A stretch of 64,000 bases of DNA from Pelobates cultripes (taxonomy: Eukaryota > Chordata > Amphibia > Anura > Pelobatidae): assembly GCA_933207985.1 (NCBI GenBank), contig OW240912.1, positions 360,730,305 through 360,794,304 on the forward strand. The letters run 5' to 3'. The first letter of the stretch is position 1; each line of letters opens with the position of its first letter. The position numbers and the translations under genes are program-made. Positions 10,071 to 21,765 of this stretch are shown here, one piece after another. The notes under the pieces were generated by a model. That model was not told where the DNA came from, did no database searches, and saw only the letters and a program-made list of their open reading frames with translations.

Positions 10071-13000
10071 TTTTTAATTCTACCATTAGTAGATATTCCT
10101 TCTTAACAGTTTTACACTTTTTATTATACAAATATTTACATGATTTTATTTTTACAATTATTTATTCAACCATTCATAAATCTTGAAATAACTAGAGGGG
10201 GTTATAAAGCCACATAGTATTACATATAATGCTTTATCATTTGCCTTGCAATAATTTATAAAAAAATATATATATATATATATTTATGCAAGTGCCAAAA
10301 CTGTTTTGTAACAGTTTATAGAATAATAAATATGAATAACATGATCACATACTCAGCTTAAGAGTGTATGAATAGAGTCAGCTGGCATTTATAGCATTTA
10401 TTGTAGTGCAGATCCACAAAATACATATTCACACATAAAATAAATAAAATACATTTGCCTGGCTGAAACCAGGCATCTGTATTACAATAGGGTTTGCATA
10501 TTGCTACTGTGACCTGCATCTCAGCATTAATAATGCTCCAGCATCCCTACCTCCTTCCCAACTGATGGAGTTCTAGAGTTCTGTTCATACTTATCAGTGT
10601 ACTGTTTGAGAAGGAAAAGATGTATGGTCATTTACAATCCCTCTGCATGTGACAGATGAATTTACCAAACCTCCAGCTGAGATTTTCTTTTCTCAGCTAG
10701 ATGGGGACTAACACTGAAATGTAGTTGCCGGTTGCAATTAAGTAAGGTATATTATTTGATTAACCCCTTAAGGACACATGACATGTGTGACATGTCGTGA
10801 TTCCCTTTTATTCCAGAAGTTTGGTCTTTCAGCGGTTAAACTGAAATGAATAATGTATTCTTTACATTAGGTGAGATTTTTGGAACAACAAAACAAGATG
10901 TTGGAGACTAAGTGGGGTTTACTGCAAGAACAGAAAACTTCACGTTGTCAAATTGAGCCTTTGTTTGAAGCTTTTATCAGTAATCTCAGGAGACAGCTGG
11001 AAAATCTCAGTTGTGAGAGAGCACGTCTGGAAGCAGAGAGGAACAATATGGAGCAAACTGTAGAGGAACTAAAGAGAAGGTATTATTTTTTTTTTATGAT
11101 ACCACTTGCATTTATAAATTATACTCATGAAAACTAATATAAAAGTTAAACAGGATCTTTAAACAAACAGTAGGATTTTAAAAGACATGAATCAATGACA
11201 TGATTCCACCAGATCAACAGAAGACAATGTTTGATACCATGCACATCGTGATAAAAAACCCTGTGTGGGTTGCAATGTCGCCTTAAATCCCACTGTTTGG
11301 TGATCTTGTGTAACTTTATATATTGAGACTTGGACCCTGAATCAGGTTCTGTTCCGTTGATTATTTTCCTGGGATATTATGGTGCATATTTGGTTTAGAG
11401 TCAAAGAAAGGGCATCTTAAATAAGCAAGCAAGATGCCACAATGTTTTATATTTAATACTATAGATATTTTATGTTTACTATTACAGATATGAAGAAGAA
11501 GTGAACAGACGCACAGCAGCAGAGAATGAGTTTGTTGGACTTAAGAGGGTAAGGAAAAGGCAAAAATATATAAATATATGTTTATGCTGAACTGCAAATG
11601 TGTTATAATCAATTAAACCAACTGTAGGTATTATTGCTAGTATTTTGCTGATGTGGCATGTTTCCAATCCTTGTTGTCTTCTTCAGGATGTAGACACAGC
11701 TTTTATGAACAAAGCGGAATTACAAGGAAAGGCTGATTCCCTCTCTGATGAAATCAATTTCCTGAGAACTCTCTATGATGCTGTAAGTGTATTTAAGATT
11801 TTTTATTTAAATTTTTTTATGAAATTTGTTCAAACCAAAACATCACAAGGACAAAAATCATACCATCCGCAACAAAAATATTTTAAAGAAGAAACAATTT
11901 GGATTAACCAACTTTTTTTTTTTTTTTTACTTTTGCCTAGTTTGTTATTAGTAATAATCACTTTCCCAGTAATTCAATAATTTAATTAGATCACCAGTAC
12001 ATCAACAAGTCTATTACATCCTCTAGGTTAATTGGCACTTTTTTTTTTTTTTTACAAGATTTTGTGTCTATCCCCTTGTTTTCCTGCAGGAAATTGCCCA
12101 GCTCCAGGCTCAGATCTCAGACACCTCAGTGGTTGTGTCCATGGATAACAGTCGGGATCTGGACCTGGATGGAATCATCGCTGAGGTCAGATCTCAATAT
12201 GAAGACATTGCTAACAGGAGCAGAGCCGAAGCTGAAGCCATGTACCAGTCACGGGTGAGTTTAGTAGACTCCAATATCCACTACATAATATTTCAGTATT
12301 TATTTCCAGCTGAGGTTATATTCTATACGTTTTCAATAACACTTCAATATACTTTTTTTGGTAGTTTGAGGAGCTTCGTACAGCCGCAGGAAGAAATGGG
12401 AACAATCTGCAGAGCAGCAAAGATGAGATCTGTGAGCTGAACCGAGCAATTCAGAGACTGAAGGGAGAGATAGACGGTGTGAAGGCTCAGGTAAATATAG
12501 CTATTTAATTATACTGCTATGCATAGGATAATGCTAGGATTGCATAGAATGTGGATTTCTAGAGTTATTCTGTGTAGGTGGTAATACGTCGTGAGACATT
12601 CTTCATAATGATTTTAGCCAAAATAGTGGCAAACTGACGAAGTCTATACAACATGTAAAGCTTTACCATAGACAATGCTTAGGTCAAGAGGGAAGATTTT
12701 TTTTTTCAGCGAGATTGTTATTAAACAGGAACCTGAAATGCAGGACCTGGAGTTTTGACTGTTACAGTATGCAGACAGGAATATATTCAATAGATTACAC
12801 AAAAGAAACATGAACTGAACAAGGCAACACACTAGGATTGGAACCCTGGACCAGATACTATTTTATTTAATGCGTCTGCCAGTGTTGGCTCTGCCCTCGA
12901 TCTCAGCCAATCCAATGCTTTCCCTTTGTACATAAGTGGCAAAATGCCACTCTGGCCAATCAGCATCTCCTCATAGAGATGCATTGACTTAATGCATCTC

Positions 13001-14599
13001 TTTGGGGAAAGTTCAGCATGTCTATGCAGAGCACATTATGCAGCACTGCCCCGGAAAGCACTTTGAGTGGTTCTTTGAAAAGGCAATGTTTATAGCATAA
13101 TATCTGCAGGGTCTATACTCACCAGAACAACAACATATACTATACTCACCAGAACAACAACATTAAGCTGTTGTTGTCCCTTTATTAAAGAAAGATAAGA
13201 GATGATACTGTGCCTTCTGATGATACTGTGCCATCGCTGACAATGTAACTTCTCTGAATATATTAAATAATGAAAATAAATACTGTAGTTCACTATTTAA
13301 AAATTATTCTTTGTTTCCCCAGCGTGCTGCCCTGGAAGGAGCTATAACAGAAGCTGAAGAACGTGGAGAATCTGCTGTCAGAGATGCCAAGAACAAGCTC
13401 TCTGAGCTGGAAGGCGCTCTACAAAAGGCCAAGCAGGACATGGCACGTCAGCTACGAGAATACCAGGAGCTGATGAATGTGAAACTGGCTCTGGATATTG
13501 AGATCGCCACCTACAGGAAGATGCTGGAAGGAGAGGAGGGCAGGTGAGCATAGTATGAGCAAAAATAATATAGATATGTATTACATATTAGGTTAATTGC
13601 TAGACCTTTAGAATATTGAATATTTATTTAATGGTAAAATATCCAAATTTATGACAACCTTTTTTTGTTTCAGATTGGCTACAGATGGGCATGTTAAGAT
13701 ATGTAAGTGAATACATATTTTTATATCAAATTCATAATGAATGATGGCAATTTCATTAACTTTTTTTAAATTGCAGCATAAAACTCTTACCAATCCTAAA
13801 AAGTGAAAAATTCGTATTGTTTAAAAAAAAATAAAAAATTGATTGTTACAGAAAAAAATAAAATAAATAAAATGTCATTTGGGACTTCAAACTAAAATCA
13901 CAAATGGGTCTTACGGAAAAATAATACATTCTAAAGCTTTAAAAACTAGACATGGATAATAACACTGCAACTCATTAATCAGTGCATTACATCAGTCAAC
14001 CTTGAGGAAGAAAAAACTTAGTTGAATTCAATGAAAGTTATAGGAACTAGCCTTTTAGTTGAAAGCACTAAATTGCAACAACACTGGAGGGCTATTGATA
14101 GCACTAAAACATACTTCCAATTTCTGTTTTTCAAATTGCTACACTTTGTTTCTTAGTGAATAGTAGCATACGTGAACATGTGTACCAGACCCAGTATGTG
14201 AGAACTTATAGGAGTGTATATTATTAACATGAGACGAGATAACAGAGGTGTGAACATCATACACCATATAAGTGCCATTCCTAATGGATGTGGAAAACCC
14301 TTTTATGCTTAACAATGATATTGAAGTATATCACTGCCTAATAGTTAGATAGAGATAGTTTTGCTACATTCAAATATATTAAGTAATTTTCTTTTAATAT
14401 TTATGTTGTATCTTGGTAAAATGTAATGAATTTTCTTTTAGCTGTGCTACATTCCAGCACTGGAGGAAAATCCAGCTCAGGAGGAACATCTCATGGCACA
14501 GGAGGCCATTATCACAAGGGAGGATTCAGCTCCAGCAGCTTGAAGAGCAACCACCACACCTCGAGCAAGCACAGCTCTGGACACGGACATCATTGCTGA
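8996..14599 (+). CDS. Type II keratin, gene 1 (nine exons, 509 aa)
   Basis: Coding exons are 8996-9460, 10871-11079, 11488-11548, 11687-11782, 12090-12254, 12365-12490, 13323-13543, 13674-13702 and 14442-14599, all with GT/AG borders and one continuous frame. The start is the ATG in CATCATGTCTCATCAC, conserved in all three paralogues. Residues 1-136 are a His/Gly/Ser-rich head with a GSGHGSGY repeat. The rod runs from about 137 ([20 protein letters not shown]) to about 447 ([20 protein letters not shown]). The tail of about 61 residues ends [26 protein letters not shown] and the 209/61/96/165/126/221-nt exons identify a type II keratin, which pairs with a type I chain to form cytoplasmic filaments in epithelia. 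The orthology group is not recognised. Intron 1 carries a (TA)n tract and a MITE. Confidence 0.95.
10020..10066. repeat. (TA)n microsatellite in keratin 1 intron 1
   Basis: About 23 AT dinucleotides run without interruption. A shorter TA run sits at 10266-10282. Confidence 0.9.
10760..10839. mobile_element. 80-bp TTAA MITE in keratin 1 intron 1
   Basis: It is bounded by TTAA on both sides. The left end CCCCTTAAGGACACATGACA shares CCTTAAGGAC with the termini of the large piggyBac element at 18164-26795, and the right end is eroded. This suggests a miniature of a related piggyBac family. Confidence 0.6.
12840..13185. repeat. MITE-like repeat in keratin 1 intron 6
   Basis: It contains CCAATCAGCATCTCCTCAT and ATGCATTGACTTAATGCATC, and ends near CTGTTGTTGTCCCTTTATT. 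A TATACTCACCAGAACAACAA unit is duplicated in tandem (13116 and 13139). Related sequence lies in intron 7 of keratin 3 (61920-62220). Borders are uncertain. Confidence 0.5.
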
Positions 14600-14783
14600 A
14601 GTGGAAGAATAGATTGTAGTGAAGGCAGTGGGTGAAGTAATTATTATTCCATTACTGCTCTGCAGGTAATGATGCTATATTCATTTGAAATATAATGTAA
14701 TTATTTTCACCCAACTATAATTCATTTGATAATTCTGCTATGAATTCTGCTTTTCTTGCATTTTGAAATCCTTACTGCTTATC

Positions 14784-14789
14784 AATAAA
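14784..14789 (+). terminator. Polyadenylation signal, keratin gene 1
   Basis: AATAAA lies 185 nt after the stop codon, followed by a TGTCTGTCTGTC T/G-rich stretch suited to 3' cleavage. Confidence 0.8.
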
Positions 14790-14799
14790 CTAATGCAAA

Positions 14800-17700
14800 C
14801 ACATACAAAGTGTCTGTCTGTCATCTAAGCGAACTGATAAAATTATGGTAATATTTTAAATATCTCTTCAATATGATCTGGTGGTTATACAATGTATCAT
14901 TGGTACATGTGATTTACAAAGGATTGATCCATATTATTTTCTTTCACTTTGAACTGTAAACGATGTTTAAAAAGAAGACACTTTAAAATATGATGAAAAA
15001 AAGCTTCCTAAACCCCATATTATATTATAAGCAAACAGAGGAACCTGACAAAATATAAACTTTTTCATCTAATAGAATAAAAAAACAGCATGCGTCATCA
15101 CTGCTCAAAAGCATCATAGGTTTTTTACGATTTACTGTCATACTTCTAGTAAGTGTCAAGGTGCTGTGAAATATAACAGCAAAGCTAATAAACTGATTAC
15201 TATACACAGAGAATGAGTAGATACAAAATGGTATAGAAGTACCAAATGCAGTGCTTTCCCAAATTTGTGATCAAAAAGAAGGTAGAAAAAGCAAATAGAG
15301 AGCACACCTGGAACATGCATTTCTCTGCAATGGTGCTATTTTAGGGACCAGAATAAATACAAAATACAGATTAAGAAACAGCATCTTTTCAGAGGTTACT
15401 TAAAATCACATATTTTAACTAACAAATATATAGATTCAGTTACACAATATGTCCATATAGTACTAAGCCCACCAATATGTCATAGTATCCAATATCGGTG
15501 GGTAATACACAAATTTTAACATGGGACATAAACATGCTAAGTGTAATAGGTAATGCTTAAACAGCTTCCAGAGACTCTCCTCAAACATATCCTTTCCTGT
15601 GGTCACCTCCAAATGGTCACCTGGAGTGGAGGGGGGGGGGTAGGGAACAAGAGACACGGGACAAGAGGGAAAGATTAGATTAGAAGTAGAAGTCAGATTA
15701 GGGGATTTTCAGCTTTCAGAAATAAAAATATACAGCAGTTTACAGCAGGTATGTAGAAAGCTTCTTTGAATAGGAAGATTTGAAATATTTTTTATCAATG
15801 GAATGTGAGTGGAAGCTTGAGCCAGTGTGGTAAGAAATATCTTAAGAGAAGCTATGAGTTAGTATAAATAATAAGAATGTGAAAAATACATATATCCTGA
15901 ATTGTTAAGGAAGTATTTGGAGAAAAGCGGATAATGCTAGTTAAACCTATGTAGTCTTCATTCGTAAGAACTTTAATCTAGAACTAAAGTGTGCAGAAGC
16001 AGATTATAGATAGAGAGACACATGACCTTAAAAGTAACCCATATATATTATATATTAGAGAGGTGGGTAAGTGGTAGAGAGACAGGGCTATTAGAGTGAA
16101 TTGATATAACCCTTGTGAGATGTTACTACTGGGTGGATAAGCATGTTGACTGCCTCATCACAAAGAAGATCTTGGAGATGCTCCATACATGAAGATTCTA
16201 TGTCTAATCAAGTAGTTGGGTGGTAGGATTTGGATCTGTGTAATTAAGGGAAAAAATGAGTCAATGGGATTGCATAGTAAGTAATATTGAGAACAATATC
16301 AAAATATAAAGGAGATTTCATGTGTCGTATTCAAGAGTGATTGAAAATGGTTCCATTATATAGATCCAAGCAAAATGTCAGATAGGCAGTTACTAGTATG
16401 AGACAGGTTTGGAAGTCATAGGTAGACTACCATGTCATCAGCCTATAAATGGTACTGAAATCCAAAGGAATCTATGTTTATTGAGAGAAAATGTGTAGAT
16501 TATGGATAGGAAGTGACCAAGTACACAAAATTGAGGCTCATCAACAGATAATTCTCAAAATAAGATTGAGCTATGATGTGAACCAGGACATCTGATTACA
16601 AATGAGCAAAACATTTTCAGAATATGGGAATATTCAATTAAATCAAATGCAGAAATTTACAGAAGTATGGGCATGGATAAGTACTTTTTAGGTATAGGTG
16701 TGATAAAATCATGTGTTAATCACTGTTTTGGAATAAGTAGATCAAGAGACACATTTTAAGGCATCAAGTAGAAAGTTAGATAAAAAGCGTGCAGACTTGA
16801 CTTTTCAGTAGTTACAGCCAAGACACATGAGGCTGTGATTATTTTTAATGAAAATGTAAGATCAAGAGAAGGTTACTTTGGTATAGAAATGATGAATGCT
16901 TGTTTATATAAACCATGTAATGTACCAAAGATAAGAAAGTAGATGGGTAGAATTAGGTGTTAGAATTGCACAGCAACTTGTGTGTAGGAGCAAAGGAATA
17001 GGTTTAGCACAGAAGGTTATGATATTAAGAGATTAGAGTTGAGAAGATAGTTAATCCTCTATACTCCTCTATACTCAATTACTATAGGTTTGGGCTTAGA
17101 GGGTGACTAAGCAACATTTAGACTTTCATTGGATGAATACTGGCCAAGACTGATTGATTTGTTGCAATATATAAGTAATTAATGAGAGTAAAAAAAATGA
17201 TGCAAAAAATACAGTGTTAAAGAATATAATGTTTTACAAGCATTGAGCCAAATACCACTGGAATTCCTATCTAGACTAGCTAGGTGTTTATCCAAGAAGA
17301 TGAATGCTGATTTGATAGTATGTCATGTTGTCACCACAGCCACCTTAGTAAACGTGACTTCAAGTAACTAGAGCTTCTGGTCTCTTAGACAGCTGTGGAA
17401 TATGTTTAGCATTTGCACATTAATAAATGATATGTACAACTCACAAAACTAGACTTAAAGATAAATGAGAATACTTAGTAAGGGTGCAACCTAAGGAAAG
17501 ACCAGCTTCCTAACTGGTCAAGAATCAGTAAAAAAAAAAATATATAGTAACGAGTGCACACAGCACTACTTTGTGTATCATTTTTTTTCTTCCTCCGTGC
17601 ATAGCATGTGCTTATTTGCTCCCTGCATTTTCCTGCAAATACATTTGTTTCTTTATGTTGGTGTGACTGAATACATGAGTATATTTGGGTGCATTCTCTT

Positions 17701-18159
17701 TGTGTTTGACTGTAGTGTGGTGCCAGTGTGGAGTTTCAGTGCATGTGAAAACAGGATTTAAGTGAGGTGTCAGCGTATGTGAACCGAGGATTGAATCTAT
17801 GTAAATGCAGGGATGTGTATTCATACATTTTCTTTATTTTTCCTCATTTACCTATTCTTGTTATTCCTGTTACTCTCTCTAGTCCCCACTACTGCTTCCC
17901 TTGCCATCTCCCAACCCTTGCATCTATCTCAATCTCTGCCTACATCTTGTGTATCTCTTTTTATCTTCTCCAATACGTTTGCATCTGTCCCATCCACGTG
18001 TGCCATTTTAAGTAATGGTTGGTAAAGTTCTAAAATGGTAAGGTGCTAGAATCTACCCATTGAATTTGACTCTGCCAACTTCACTTCACGAACTCAACCC
18101 TCTAATGCTGTTACAAAGTGATAGACTTTTGTAGACAGGGCAATATGCAGGCTTTTCTT
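14800..18159. other. Intergenic region downstream of keratin 1
   Basis: The block at 15480-15575 (ATTTTAACATGGGACATAAA) is similar to 40060-40145 downstream of keratin 2. From about 15600 to 17560 the + strand is purine-rich without an ORF or known motif. 17570-18020 is pyrimidine-rich with only chance ORFs. A G10 run lies near 15630. No gene is supported. Confidence 0.5.
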
Positions 18160-18329
18160 TTAACTCCTTAAGGACAGAGCTTCAGAAGCTTGTCTTTCAC
18201 TTAATGACAACAGCATTTTTTTCATTTTTTGCTGTTTGCGTTCAACTGCAATTTGCATTTTACTAATTTATTGCACCAACACATTATATATAGTTTTTTA
18301 AAGGACAGAAAGGGCTTTAATTTGATGTA

Positions 18330-18330
<1 letters not shown>

Positions 18331-18392
<62 letters not shown>
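18331..18392. repeat. (CA)n(TA)n microsatellite
   Basis: A short CA run passes into TA dinucleotides with one CA interruption, inside the piggyBac left arm. Confidence 0.85.
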
Positions 18393-18394
<2 letters not shown>

Positions 18395-19653
18395 AAAATG
18401 CTTATTTATTATAAAAAAATACAGAAATATGCAAAAAAAGAGAACATTTTTGTGTTTTTTTTAGTTTTTGCAATAACAACGTGTGTATAATTAGTGCAGG
18501 TTAAGGAAAGTAATTAAAAATAAATTAATTTAGTTGTTCTGATTTACAGAATATATAATGTGTCTGGGATTTTAAGGTTTTTTTTATAGTTACAGGTCAC
18601 AAAGCACAAGGAGTAAAATAAACTTTTAATGTGGAGCAATTTTAGAATTTGGTATGTTTGTCTTGTAAGCTTAATAGCCATAAAAGAAAACAAAATTGCC
18701 GCACAAAAGTATATATTTATAGAAAGTAGACATCACAGGCTATTTACCTAAGGTTGTTTTGACACTTTCTACATAGCCATTTCACCGCCAACCTCTGCTA
18801 ACTATTGGAGTAAAATTGTGTTTTATTTTGTTTTTGGCACACAAACCTATAACAAAGAACTTCTTGTGTGTATTTTGTAAAGTTGGTGTGTGCTATTCCT
18901 GTACAAAGTTTTATTTTGTGTTCAGTTATATCTGCTGAGTAAATTGACACCCCCATTGTATGTCTTTGGCACTATTTCGTGAAGCTATAGTGCCATATAG
19001 GAGACCTGTCCTTTTCAGTAATCACAGTAGAATTTTGAGAGACAGATTTAATGAGCCTATGCTTCCATTTGGGGTATTATAACAGTTTGACTGTTCAGAA
19101 AAAACCCACAAAGGCCTACCATTTGTAAGAGTAGACACTTCAGGGTATCTCATAAGGTGCAAATTGTGCCTTAACATGTAATACAGTAAATACAGTATTT
19201 TCCAGTGGGACACGTACATAAAAGAGTAATCCAAAAAGATACTCAAAACACCTTAGTGATTACCCTTCACCCTCACATAAAATTTAGATATACATACAGT
19301 GTAAGGTGGAGTTTCTTCTGGTTACAGATAAATTCAGGTAAATTCTAAAAGTAGAACAGATAATAACACTTGATAGTGCAATATTGCCTGAATAGAGAAT
19401 ATAGTGAGGATAAAATATATAGTAACACACTCACAAAATTAGAGCCTGTAATACAAGGCTCAATTTTCCAGCGCTGTGGGATTAAGGATCACCACTTCCT
19501 TCTTTTTAGCTTGCCAGGGGATGGAAAAAATCCAATGTCCTCTCACATATCGGTATAAAATGGTAAAAAGTGCTTTAATAGTAAAGTGCACAAATAGAAA
19601 TAAAAAACAAGACCTTACAGTTGAAGGTAATCTTGTTAGAGTAGTCTCTAGCT

Positions 19654-19694
19654 GCAATACGCGTTTCGCCTCGTCTGGAGGCTTCCTCAGTTGC
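19654..19694 (-). ncRNA. Hammerhead ribozyme-like motif, left arm
   Basis: It is the exact inverted copy of the motif at 21725-21765. Core CTGAGGA, hairpin GCCTC/GAGGC and GAAACGCGTA are intact on the minus strand. See the right-arm entry for the fold. Confidence 0.55.
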
Positions 19695-20342
19695 TCTGGT
19701 TGATTGTAGTTCATAATCTGTATTTATATCCAGTCTTTTGCGCCCTTTTTTTGCTCTCCTCTCCCTGTTCGCGGCATTTTCACTTCCGCGTTCCACCGGT
19801 GGAACGCATCAATCGAGTCACTTCCGGTTTCGGCTTTTGCGTTCCACAAGTGGAACGCATGCAATATTCCTCCGGTTTTCATGTGTTGAGGTGTAAATAA
19901 ATTGTGAAAAACAGTCCATATGGGTATAGGGAGGTATAGGGAGCATGAAACTCATAGTTCATTAATGAAAGAGGTATAAGTATATAATAAGCATTCCCAA
20001 CAATCAGATAGAGGGCATAGACATTCCAAACATGCAAATCTGACAAGTAACTGTCTGGGGAGAAAAAAGGACCCTGATGTAAATCAGCATAAAAAAAGGA
20101 AAATATGCTGAAAATAGGCAAGTGCTAGATAAAATGTAAATATAATAATAGGTATGACAATAAAAGGAATAAAAAAAAAAAAAAAGGGGGAGAAACCTAT
20201 TAAGACCACATAAAAAAGCTAAATGGTTTATGTATTAGTACCTTAAAACAATATGGTTTATGTAATAGTACCTTTAGACAATATATAAAATTCTTAATAA
20301 AAATGGCATTTAGAACAGGCCACTTATATTAAACGGCAGTTT

Positions 20343-21122
20343 TTGGAAAAGGGGTACAATGAAATATCTTTGAACCAAGATTTAAAAGAAGTTGGGAGAT
20401 TAAAGAGAAAACAACTCATACAATATAAACCAAAGACAATACAGATGGACACCAATGAAGTCCCCTTTATTTGTGATTTTAATGGACAAAATAGACGTGT
20501 TCATAAAATTATAAATAAGCATTGGCATTTATTAAAAGATGACCCAATCCTATTTAAAATCTTACCAACAAAACCCAGAATCACGTATAGAGGAGCTAAG
20601 AATTTAAAAAATATTTTAGTCAAAAGTCATTTAAACCCCACAAAACCTAAGCACTTTCTTCAAGATCTTAAAGGATTTTACGGTTGTGGCACATGTCTTC
20701 CATGCAGAATTACCAAACAAACAAAAAGGCACTTTGAAAACTTAGAAGATCTCATCCAGAAACCATTCATCATTAAAGACCACCTTACGTGTCATTCTAA
20801 AGGCATTGTATATATTCTACAATGTCCCTGTAAGTTACTCTATGTTGGGAGAACTATTAGACCTTTAAAGGTTAGGATCGCTGAACACATACGGAACATT
20901 AGGAATGGCTTGGAGACTCACAGCGTATCCCAACATTTTAAAGATGTCCACAACCAAAACCCAGAGAATTTATTTTTCTGTGCTATTAAAGAAGTAAAGA
21001 GAGATTGGAGAGGGGGTAATTATATTAAACTATTAGGTAAAGAAGAAATGAAATATATATACACTTTTAAAACCCTTATCCCCTATGGGTTAAATTTAGA
21101 CTTTGAAGTTTGCCATTTTTAA
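20343..21122 (+). CDS. Penelope-like element C-terminal ORF with GIY-YIG endonuclease (259 codons)
   Basis: The open frame is 780 nt with an ordinary stop. KPRITYRGAKNLKNIL (about residues 77-92) and the Cys cluster YGCGTCLPC (about 113-121) precede GIVYILQCPCKLLYVGRTIR (about 149-168). The last matches the GIY-YIG nuclease core of Penelope-like elements, with GIVY in place of the canonical GIY and YVG for YIG. SVSQHFKDVHN follows. The reverse-transcriptase part upstream is truncated (short matching frame with a stop at about 20310-20340), so the first ATG is probably not a biological start and the element cannot move alone. Confidence 0.8.
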   Translation: MEKGYNEISLNQDLKEVGRLKRKQLIQYKPKTIQMDTNEVPFICDFNGQNRRVHKIINKHWHLLKDDPILFKILPTKPRITYRGAKNLKNILVKSHLNPTKPKHFLQDLKGFYGCGTCLPCRITKQTKRHFENLEDLIQKPFIIKDHLTCHSKGIVYILQCPCKLLYVGRTIRPLKVRIAEHIRNIRNGLETHSVSQHFKDVHNQNPENLFFCAIKEVKRDWRGGNYIKLLGKEEMKYIYTFKTLIPYGLNLDFEVCHF

Positions 21123-21724
21123 TTAAGAATTTTATATATTGTCTAAAGGTACTATTACATAAACCATATTGTTTTAAGGTACTAATACATAAACCATTTA
21201 GCTTTTTTATGTGGTCTTAATAGGTTGGTCCCCCTTTTTTTTTTTTTTATTCCTTTTATTGTCATACCTATTATTATATTTACATTTTATCTAGCACTTG
21301 CCTATTTTCAGCATATTTTCCTTTTTTTATGCTGATTTACATCAGGGTCCTTTTTTCTCCCCAGACAGTTACTTGTCAGATTTGCATGTTTGGAATGTCT
21401 ATGCCCTCTATCTGATTGTTGGGAATGCTTATTATATACTTATACCTCTTTCATTAATGAACTATGAGTTTCATGCTCCCTATACCTCCCTATACCCATA
21501 TGGACTGTTTTTCACAATTTATTTACACCTCAACACATGAAAACCGGAGGAATATTGCATGCGTTCCACTTGTGGAACGCAAAAGCCGAAACCGGAAGTG
21601 ACTCGATTGATGCGTTCCACCGGTGGAACGCGGAAGTGAAAATGCCGCGAACAGGGAGAGGAGAGCAAAAAAAGGGCGCAAAAGACTGGATATAAATACA
21701 GATTATGAACTACAATCAACCAGA

Positions 21725-21765
21725 GCAACTGAGGAAGCCTCCAGACGAGGCGAAACGCGTATTGC
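21725..21765 (+). ncRNA. Hammerhead ribozyme-like motif, right arm
   Basis: Stem I pairs GCAA (21725-21728) with TTGC (21762-21765). The core CTGAGGA (21729-21735) fits CUGANGA. Stem II is GCCTC (21737-21741) with GAGGC (21747-21751) and a 5-nt loop. GAAA is at 21752-21755, and the palindrome ACGCGT (21755-21760) supplies a minimal helix III. GTA (21759-21761) fits the NUH cleavage triplet. A36, an extra A at 21736, is a departure from the consensus. Minimal hammerheads of this sort are known from Penelope-like elements and may act as dimers. Activity is not shown. Confidence 0.6.

Noticed and set aside
15600..18150. Possible long non-coding RNA or old LINE
   Set aside because: No splice structure, promoter, polyadenylation signal or repeat termini could be supported by eye.
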